From Burkholderiales bacterium (GTDB lineage: Bacteria; Pseudomonadota; Gammaproteobacteria; Burkholderiales; Burkholderiaceae_C): 14,302 nt of DNA. Numbering within the stretch: the stretch's first letter is position 1; each line of letters opens with the position of its first letter. Under the pieces are notes generated by a model. It worked only from the letters and a program-made list of their open reading frames with translations, searched no databases and was not told the DNA's origin. The DNA lies in assembly GCA_028869035.1 (NCBI GenBank), contig JAGWTL010000032.1, positions 1 through 14,302 of the forward strand, written 5' to 3'. Below are positions 1 through 7,507 of this stretch, one piece after another. A program made the translations under genes and the position numbers.

Positions 1-2220
<2,220 letters not shown>

Positions 2221-2235
2221 GGACGGCGGTTCCGT

Positions 2236-2262
2236 GAAACCGGTCCGCGAGCGACCGGTTTC
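2236..2262 (+). terminator. Perfect 10-bp inverted repeat just after tex
   Basis: GAAACCGGTC and GACCGGTTTC form a perfect 10-bp stem with a 7-base loop, starting 16 bases after the tex stop codon. This fits a transcription terminator for tex. However, only GGGGTTTCC follows it rather than a clear run of T, so it may be a weak or factor-assisted terminator, or a protein-binding palindrome. A shorter competing hairpin is possible with the CGGTT just upstream (2227-2231). Confidence 0.5.
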
Positions 2263-2270
2263 GGGGTTTC

Positions 2271-2283
2271 CTCTCGACGAGAG
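2271..2283. promoter_or_regulatory. Short palindrome overlapping the -35 region, possible operator
   Basis: CTCTCG and CGAGAG flank a single A, giving a 13-bp near-perfect dyad. It covers the candidate -35 hexamer (2274-2279) of the HDOD gene, which is where a repressor site would lie. It is preceded by two direct copies of GGTTTC (2257-2262 and 2265-2270). It is short and the DNA is GC-rich, so chance is a real alternative. Confidence 0.25.
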
Positions 2284-2303
2284 ACGGCGCGGCGCGACAT
2301 AAT
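2274..2303 (+). promoter_or_regulatory. Candidate sigma-70 promoter for the HDOD-patatin-lipoprotein group
   Basis: TCGACG (4 of 6 consensus bases) lies 18 bases upstream of CATAAT (2298-2303; 5 of 6). Transcription would start near 2309-2311, about 32 bases before the HDOD start codon. The -10 is good and the -35 is modest. The predicted start falls almost on an ATG at 2310 that opens a 13-codon frame. Confidence 0.4.
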
Positions 2304-2341
2304 GGCGGCATGAGCACGAACGAGCACCGGAGACCGTCCGC

Positions 2342-3148
2342 ATGGAGTTGACTGCCCTGCTGGCTTCGCCCATCGTGCTGCCCAGCATCCCCAAGGTGAT
2401 CGCGCTGCTGCTCAGCGAACTCGATCGCGAGGTGCCCGATCTCAAGAACATCACCCAGCTCATCAGCACCGACCCGGCCCTGACCACGCGTGTGCTGCAG
2501 ACGGCCAACACCCCGCTGTTCAAGCTCTCGGGCAAGGTCAACAGCGCTGCCGAGGCCCTGGCCCTGCTGGACCTGGCCCACATCCGTCAGATGGCGTCCG
2601 ACGCCGCCTCGTCCGCGTCGCTCAAGGGTATTCCGGGCGTGAACCTGCCGCAGTTCTGGGCCTACAGCCTCAATGTGGCCAAGCTGGCCCGCTCCCTGGC
2701 CGGTGTGACACGGCAGAACCAGGGTGCGGCCTTCACCTGCGGGCTGATCCACGCCATCGGCGAACTGGTGATGCACGCCGGCATGGCTGCGGAGATGGCC
2801 CCGCTCAACAAGGAACTCGGTCCGCTGGACCTCAAGCGTGCCAAGGCCGAGTACCTGCAATTCGGCTACAACTATGCCCATGTGGGCGGGGCCTATGCCC
2901 GCCAGTGGCGCTTTCCCCAGCCCATCGCCGATGCGCTGGAACACCAGTACGCACCGTTTTCCGGCAATGTCTACGAGCCCCTGGCCGGCGTGATCCACCT
3001 GGCCACCTGGCGCGCCCGCGCCAAGGAAGCCAAGCTCAACGAACGGGCCCTGGCCGTGTCCTTCCCGGGCGAGGTGGGCGAAGTGCTGCATCTCGACATC
3101 GACATGGTGTTGCAGCAGGACCCCTTCGACTGGTCCGCGCATACCTGA
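2342..3148 (+). CDS. HDOD-domain signalling protein
   Basis: This 268-residue protein is a nearly stand-alone HDOD domain. Visible family landmarks are LPSIPKV (residues 13-19), DPALTTRVLQTANTP (44-58), FWAYSLNVAKLA (105-116), GLIHAIGEL (134-142) and HVGGAYARQWRFPQPIADA (180-198). HDOD proteins are cytoplasmic regulators related to HD phosphohydrolases and are generally thought to act without catalysis, in signalling, motility or stress pathways. Here the HD doublet reads His137-Ala138, so the metal-binding Asp is gone and hydrolase activity is unlikely. The start is supported by GGAGA at 2329-2333, eight bases before the ATG. No receiver, EAL or GGDEF domain is attached. The gene lies 26 bp ahead of a patatin gene and is probably cotranscribed with it. 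The family call is firm; the pathway is unknown. Confidence 0.88.
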   Translation: MELTALLASPIVLPSIPKVIALLLSELDREVPDLKNITQLISTDPALTTRVLQTANTPLFKLSGKVNSAAEALALLDLAHIRQMASDAASSASLKGIPGVNLPQFWAYSLNVAKLARSLAGVTRQNQGAAFTCGLIHAIGELVMHAGMAAEMAPLNKELGPLDLKRAKAEYLQFGYNYAHVGGAYARQWRFPQPIADALEHQYAPFSGNVYEPLAGVIHLATWRARAKEAKLNERALAVSFPGEVGEVLHLDIDMVLQQDPFDWSAHT

Positions 3149-3174
3149 TTGCCATTCTTTTCCGATTTCCCTGC

Positions 3175-4269
3175 ATGCAAGCATTGAGTCTGTACGCCGG
3201 GCCAGCGGCCCGTGAGCACATCCGCCAGCATGGCCTGCTGCCCGGCCACATCCGCACCATCCCTGCGGCCGCCGGCGGCCCCAAGGGCCTGATCCTCGGG
3301 CCGCTGGACCAGCACCTCTTCGGGCAGTGGCTGCCGCAGTCGCAACAGCCCGTGGACCTGGTGGGAGCCTCCATCGGCGCCTGGCGCATGGCCACGGCCT
3401 GCCTGGACCAGCCCGTGGCCGCCTTCGAGCGCCTGGAGCACGACTACATCCATCAGCACTATGAACTGTCCCCGGGCCAGAGGATGCCGCCGGCCCGGCT
3501 GGTGAGCGAGGAGTTCGGGCGCAATCTGCGCAGCTTCTACGGCGGCCGGGTGCATGAGGTCTTGCGGCACCCGCGCTACCGGCTGCACATCGTCACCTCG
3601 CGCGGCCGCCATATGCTGGGCCGCGAGCACCGCCTGCGCACGCCGCTGGGTTACCTGGGCGCCTTCCTGAGCAACAGCGTGCAGCGTCGCGCCATGGGCG
3701 CCTGGCTGGAGCGCACCGTGTTCTCGGCGCCCGATGCGTCGGGGCTGGGCAAATCCGCGCTGCCCTTCGCCGCGGGCGACTACCGCACGCGCCAGCTCGC
3801 GCTGGACGAGGCCAATTTCTACCCGGTGCTGCAGGCCAGCTGCTCCATCCCCTTTGTGCTGCAGGCCGTGCACGACATCCCGGGCGCGCCGCCCGGCGCC
3901 TACTGGGACGGCGGCATCACCGATTACCACCTGCACCTGAACTACGCCGCCGCCCGGGGCCCCGGCCTGGTGCTGTACCCGCATTTCCAGCGTGCCGTGG
4001 TGCCGGGCTGGCTGGACAAGGCGCTCAAGTGGCGCCACCGCGCCACGCATTTTCTGGACAATATGCTGCTGCTGGCGCCCCACCCGGAGTGGATCAAGAC
4101 CCTGCCCAACGGCAAGCTGCCCGACCGCAAGGACTTCACGCACTACGGCAATGACCTGGCCGGCCGCGTGCAGGCCTGGAGCCGGGCCGTGCAGATGAGC
4201 CGGCAGCTGGCCGAGGAATTCCAGGCCTGGCTGGAACGGCCGGACCCGGCGCGGCTGCAAGCCCTGTGA
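3175..4269 (+). CDS. Patatin-like phospholipase family protein
   Basis: This 364-residue protein is a probable lipid acyl hydrolase. It has the three patatin landmarks in order: a glycine-rich oxyanion loop, AAAGGPKG (residues 31-38); the nucleophile motif GASIG, with Ser66 as the nucleophile; and DGG, with Asp245 completing the Ser-Asp dyad. There is no signal peptide or clear membrane segment, so it is predicted to be cytoplasmic or peripherally membrane-bound. The frame stays open upstream to 2905, but that part overlaps the HDOD gene. The ATG at 3175 follows the HDOD stop by 26 bp and puts the oxyanion loop at the usual place near the N-terminus. No good ribosome-binding site is visible before it; the spacer is T-rich. 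The acyl-hydrolase fold is secure; the substrate is unknown. Confidence 0.87.
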   Translation: MQALSLYAGPAAREHIRQHGLLPGHIRTIPAAAGGPKGLILGPLDQHLFGQWLPQSQQPVDLVGASIGAWRMATACLDQPVAAFERLEHDYIHQHYELSPGQRMPPARLVSEEFGRNLRSFYGGRVHEVLRHPRYRLHIVTSRGRHMLGREHRLRTPLGYLGAFLSNSVQRRAMGAWLERTVFSAPDASGLGKSALPFAAGDYRTRQLALDEANFYPVLQASCSIPFVLQAVHDIPGAPPGAYWDGGITDYHLHLNYAAARGPGLVLYPHFQRAVVPGWLDKALKWRHRATHFLDNMLLLAPHPEWIKTLPNGKLPDRKDFTHYGNDLAGRVQAWSRAVQMSRQLAEEFQAWLERPDPARLQAL

Positions 4270-4292
4270 ACGTACCAACCCGAGGACGCCCC

Positions 4293-4454
4293 ATGTACAA
4301 GACGATCATTGCCCTGACCACCCTGATGCTGCTGACGGCCTGCTCACCCGAGATCGGCAGTCAGGCCTGGTGCGACGGCATGAAGGACAAACCGAAGGGC
4401 GACTGGACGGCCAACGAGGCCACCGACTACGCCAAGCACTGCCTGTTCAAGTAA
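4293..4454 (+). CDS. Small DUF3012-type lipoprotein
   Basis: This 53-residue protein starts with a Lys3 basic end and a short hydrophobic stretch, then a lipobox Leu14-Thr15-Ala16-Cys17, so the mature lipidated form is only about 37 residues. The mature part (SPEIGSQAWCDGM, then KPKGDWTANEATDYAKHC) matches my memory of the DUF3012 family of tiny proteobacterial lipoproteins, whose function is unknown. Cys27 and Cys50 could form a disulfide in the periplasm. Ser18 after the lipidated Cys suggests sorting to the outer membrane. GAGGA at 4282-4286 gives a ribosome-binding site. The frame is open from 4266, but the ATG at 4293 is clearly better because it alone yields a proper signal. The gene is 23 bp after the patatin gene and probably ends that transcript. 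Confidence 0.82.
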   Translation: MYKTIIALTTLMLLTACSPEIGSQAWCDGMKDKPKGDWTANEATDYAKHCLFK

Positions 4455-4472
4455 GCCAACAGACCGAGCGCC

Positions 4473-5609
4473 TCACATCGCCTGTTCAAGCAGGGTGAGG
4501 TAATCCTCTGCGCTGGCGATGCGCGGGTTGGTCTTGTGGCAATGGTCGGCCAGGGCGCCGGTGACGATCTGCCCGAACTGGTTTTCGCTCACGCCCATGG
4601 CGCGCAGGCCCGTGGGCAGGCCCAGACGGGCGTTCATGTCCCGAATGGCCAAGGCGATATCTCCCGCCGTGTCCAGGTTCATGGCCTGGGCCATGCGCAA
4701 CAGACGGCTTTCCTTCTGGATCGACTCGGCACCCGCATTGAAGTTGACGACGGCCGGCAGGAACATGGCGTTGAGCGTGCCGTGGTGCAAACGCGGGTCC
4801 ACGCCGCCCAGGCTGTGGCTCAGGGAGTGTACGCAGCCCAGGCCTTTCTGGAAGGCCATGGCCCCCTGCATGGAGGCGCTCATGAGGTTCAGGCGTGCCT
4901 CGCGGTCGCTGCCGTCCCGGGTGGCGCGTTCGATATGGGCCCAGGCGCGCTGCAGGCCGTCCAGGGCGATGCCGTCGGCCGGCGGATTGAAGGCGGGCGC
5001 CATGAAGGTCTCCATGCAGTGCGCGATGGCGTCCATGCCGGTGGCGGCCGTGAGCTTGGGCGGCAGGCCCAGGGTGAGCTCGGGGTCGCAGATGGCCGTC
5101 CTGGGCACCAGGTGCCAGGAGTGGAAACCCAGCTTGCGGTGGTCGTCCACGATGAGGATGGCGCCGCGCGCCACCTCGCTGCCCGTGCCGGCCGTGGTGG
5201 GCACGGCGATCAGCGGGGCCACGCGCTCCGTGATCCTGGTGGAGCCGCCCTCGATGGTGGCGTAGGTCTTGAGCGGGCCTTCGTGTGTGGCGGCGATGGC
5301 CACGCCCTTGGCGCAGTCGATGGCGCTGCCGCCACCCACGGCGATCAGGCCGTCACACCGCTGCGCCTTGTAGAGGGCGGCAGCGGCGCGCACGGCAGCC
5401 TCGGTGGGATTGGACGGGGTCTGGTCGAACACGGCCACGGGCAGGCCGGGTAGGGCGTCCAGCGCCTTCTGCAGCAGGCCTGCGGCCTTGACGCCGGCAT
5501 CGGTCACGATGAGGGGGCGGCTGATGCCGTTGCGTTCGCACTCGGCCTTGAGCAGCTTGATCGCGCCGAAATCGAACTGGACCTGGGTGACGTAGTAGAT
5601 GAGGGCCAT
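4473..5609 (-). CDS. Iron-containing alcohol dehydrogenase (group III type)
   Basis: This 378-residue protein has the usual length of the iron-dependent alcohol dehydrogenase family, cytoplasmic NAD(P)-dependent enzymes that interconvert alcohols and aldehydes or ketones. The nucleotide-binding motif GGGS is at 92-95 and the family signature PTTAGTGSE at 137-145. Probable iron ligands are Asp193 and His197 (GMDAIAHC), His261 (GCVHSLSH) and His276 (LHHGTLNA). The frame extends 32 codons further upstream to 5705, but that part runs into the divergent esterase gene and looks nothing like the family. The ATG at 5609 gives the normal N-terminus (MALIYYVTQVQFDFGA) and is preceded by GGAGA about nine bases away. 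It converges with the DUF3012 gene across 18 bp. Maleylacetate-reductase-like or lactaldehyde-type activities are alternatives; the substrate cannot be told from sequence. Confidence 0.92.
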   Translation of the reverse strand: MALIYYVTQVQFDFGAIKLLKAECERNGISRPLIVTDAGVKAAGLLQKALDALPGLPVAVFDQTPSNPTEAAVRAAAALYKAQRCDGLIAVGGGSAIDCAKGVAIAATHEGPLKTYATIEGGSTRITERVAPLIAVPTTAGTGSEVARGAILIVDDHRKLGFHSWHLVPRTAICDPELTLGLPPKLTAATGMDAIAHCMETFMAPAFNPPADGIALDGLQRAWAHIERATRDGSDREARLNLMSASMQGAMAFQKGLGCVHSLSHSLGGVDPRLHHGTLNAMFLPAVVNFNAGAESIQKESRLLRMAQAMNLDTAGDIALAIRDMNARLGLPTGLRAMGVSENQFGQIVTGALADHCHKTNPRIASAEDYLTLLEQAM

Positions 5610-5668
5610 GGTGCGCTGTCTCCGCGGTGTACGATTTGGCAGCCACTTTAGCAAGCAATTCACCCCGG
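5610..5668. promoter_or_regulatory. Divergent intergenic region between dehydrogenase and esterase
   Basis: This 59-bp gap must hold the promoters of both divergent genes unless they lie inside the coding regions. TTGGCA at 5636-5641 resembles a rightward -35 (5 of 6), but no convincing -10 lies 16-18 bases downstream. I see no clear leftward hexamer pair apart from the GGAGA ribosome-binding site of the dehydrogenase. Confidence 0.3.
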
Positions 5669-6628
5669 ATGAGTCACCAACGCAACCCGCGCACCCTGCT
5701 GACACCGGCCATGCGCAACGTCCTGGACCGCATGGCGCGCACCCGGCAACTCCCGCTGCACGCGCTGACGCCGCAGCAGGCCCGCCAGGTCTATGAGGTG
5801 GGCTCGGGCATGCTGGACGTCCCGCCCCACAAGCTGGCGCGCGTGCAGGATCTGCAGATTCCGTCCCGGGACGGGCAGGGCCTGCCGGCCCGGCTTTATG
5901 CGCCGACGCAGGAGCTGCTGCCCGTGCTGGTGTACTTTCACGGCGGCGGCTTCACCATCGGCAGCGTCGCCACGCATGACAGCCTGTGCCGCCAGCTCGC
6001 CCATCTGGCCCACTGCGCCGTGGTTTCGGTCGATTACCGGCTGGCGCCCGAGCATAAATTCCCCACGGCCGCCAACGACGCCTGGGATGCACTGCGCTGG
6101 CTGGCCACGCAGGCCGGGGCCCTGGGCCTGGACGGCAGCCGCATCGCCGTGGGCGGCGACAGCGCCGGCGGCACCCTGGCCGCCGTCTGTGCCATCGAGG
6201 CGCGCGACGCCAGCCTGCCGCTGGCCCTGCAACTGCTGTTCTACCCGGGCTGCGCCGCACACCAGGACACGCCCTCGCACACCACCTTTGCCGAAGGTTT
6301 CGTGATCGAGGAAACGCACATCACGTATTTCTTCAACCATTACATCAACACCCCGGCCGATCGCGACGACTGGCGTTTCGCGCCGCTGCTGGCGCCCGAC
6401 GTGGACGGCGTGGCGCCGGCCTGGATCGGCCTGGCCGAATGCGACCCGCTGGTGGACGAGGGACTGATGTATGCCGACAAGCTGCGCGCTGCCGGCGTAG
6501 CCGTCGATCTGGAGATCTACCGCGGCATGGTCCACGAGTTCATCAAGATGGGCCGTGCTATTCCCCAAGCCCTGCAGGCTCATGCCGACGCCGCCCGCGC
6601 CCTGAAACACGCTTTTGGCACACCCTGA
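5669..6628 (+). CDS. Alpha/beta hydrolase, hormone-sensitive-lipase-type esterase
   Basis: This 319-residue protein belongs to the HSL (family IV) esterases, which cleave short- to medium-chain acyl esters. The oxyanion motif HGGGF is at 91-95. The nucleophile motif is GDSAGG with Ser165. The triad is completed by Asp259 (ECDPLVDEG) and His289 (GMVHEF); the 30-residue spacing between them is normal for the family. VSVDYRLAPEHKFPTA (119-134) is also typical. There is no signal peptide, so it is probably cytoplasmic. A GTG at 5627 would add 14 residues but lies deep in the divergent promoter region, so I prefer the ATG at 5669; neither start has a good ribosome-binding site. Only three bases separate its stop from the next start codon, so the downstream gene is cotranscribed. 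Substrate unknown. Confidence 0.9.
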   Translation: MSHQRNPRTLLTPAMRNVLDRMARTRQLPLHALTPQQARQVYEVGSGMLDVPPHKLARVQDLQIPSRDGQGLPARLYAPTQELLPVLVYFHGGGFTIGSVATHDSLCRQLAHLAHCAVVSVDYRLAPEHKFPTAANDAWDALRWLATQAGALGLDGSRIAVGGDSAGGTLAAVCAIEARDASLPLALQLLFYPGCAAHQDTPSHTTFAEGFVIEETHITYFFNHYINTPADRDDWRFAPLLAPDVDGVAPAWIGLAECDPLVDEGLMYADKLRAAGVAVDLEIYRGMVHEFIKMGRAIPQALQAHADAARALKHAFGTP

Positions 6629-6631
6629 TCC

Positions 6632-7507
6632 ATGACCCAGCACACCACGACCCGCGCCAACTTCCGTTTTTTCCACCCCCTGCGCGTGCGCTGGGCCGAG
6701 GTGGACATGCAGAAGATCGTCTTCAACGCGCATTACCTGATGTACTTCGACACGGCCATCAGCGAGTACTGGCGCGCCCTGGCCCTGCCTTACGAAGCGG
6801 CCATGGAACATCTGGGCGGCGATCTTTACGTGAAAAAAGCCAGCCTCGAATACCACGCCTCGGCGCGTTACGACGACCAGCTGGCCATCGGCCTGAGATG
6901 CGAACGCATCGGCAACTCCTCCATCCAGTTCCGTGGCGGTGTGTTCCGCGGCGAGCAGTTGCTGGTCGAAGAGGAACTGGTCTACGTCTATGCGAACCCG
7001 GCCACACAGACATCGAAGCCGGTGCCGCAGGCTTTGCGCGACACCCTGATGGGGTTCGAGGCGGGGGAGGCCATGGTGGCCATCCGCCTGGGCGCCTGGG
7101 CCCAGCTGGGCGAAACGGCCCGCCGGGTGCGCACCGAGGTCTTTGTGCAGGAGCAGCAGATCCCGCTGGAACTGGAATGGGACGAGGACGATGCCACCGC
7201 CCTGCATGCGGTGGCCTGCAACCGGCTGGGCATGCCGGTGGCCACGGGCCGCCTGCTGCAGCACGGGCCGAAGGTCGCCAGGATCGGCCGCATGGCGGTG
7301 AGCCGCGTGCTGCGTGGCAGCGGCCTGGGCCGGGACATCCTGCGCGCGCTGATGGACGCGGCCCGCCAGCGCGGCGACCTCCGCGTGGTCCTGCACGCCC
7401 AGCGCAGCGCCGAGGGTTTCTACCGTCAGCTGGGCTTCGAAGGGCAGGGTGAGCCCTTCGAGGAAGCCGGCATCCCCCATCTGGAGATGCATCGGGAGCT
7501 GACATGA
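6632..7507 (+). CDS. Fusion of a YbgC-type hotdog thioesterase and a GNAT acetyltransferase
   Basis: This 291-residue protein has two domains. Residues about 12-140 form a 4HBT/YbgC-type hotdog acyl-CoA thioesterase: VRWAEVDMQKIVFNAHYLMYFD carries the expected catalytic Asp25 and the helix that follows it. Residues about 145-290 form a GNAT N-acyltransferase. That half has VFVQEQQIPLELEWDEDD near its start, the acetyl-CoA loop RGSGLG at 228-233 after IGRMAVS, and the C-terminal pattern FYRQLGF then EAGIPHLEMHREL, like the YjcF/ElaA branch of GNATs. Both active regions look intact. There is no frameshift at the junction, so this is one reading frame and not two broken genes. It starts three bases after the esterase stop and overlaps the next gene by ATGA, so translation is probably coupled. 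I infer acyl-CoA or acyl-carrier substrates for both halves; the real reaction is not known. Confidence 0.88.
   Translation: MTQHTTTRANFRFFHPLRVRWAEVDMQKIVFNAHYLMYFDTAISEYWRALALPYEAAMEHLGGDLYVKKASLEYHASARYDDQLAIGLRCERIGNSSIQFRGGVFRGEQLLVEEELVYVYANPATQTSKPVPQALRDTLMGFEAGEAMVAIRLGAWAQLGETARRVRTEVFVQEQQIPLELEWDEDDATALHAVACNRLGMPVATGRLLQHGPKVARIGRMAVSRVLRGSGLGRDILRALMDAARQRGDLRVVLHAQRSAEGFYRQLGFEGQGEPFEEAGIPHLEMHRELT

Noticed and set aside
2905..3174. An upstream extension of the patatin frame by 90 codons
   Set aside because: It overlaps the HDOD gene in another frame, is Arg-rich and unlike patatins, and would push the oxyanion loop far from the N-terminus.
2971..4278. A 435-codon open frame on the minus strand opposite the patatin gene
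   Set aside because: The plus strand encodes the patatin dyad and oxyanion loop in full; the antisense product is compositionally biased and matches nothing I know.
4441..4490. An 11-bp direct repeat, GCCTGTTCAAG, at 4441-4451 and 4480-4490
   Set aside because: Each copy is explained by coding sequence (the end of the lipoprotein gene and, on the other strand, the end of the dehydrogenase gene). There are only two copies and no sign of an attachment site or mobile element.
5610..5705. A 32-residue N-terminal extension of the iron alcohol dehydrogenase
   Set aside because: It runs through the divergent promoter region into the esterase gene, and the ATG at 5609 has a good ribosome-binding site and the normal family N-terminus.
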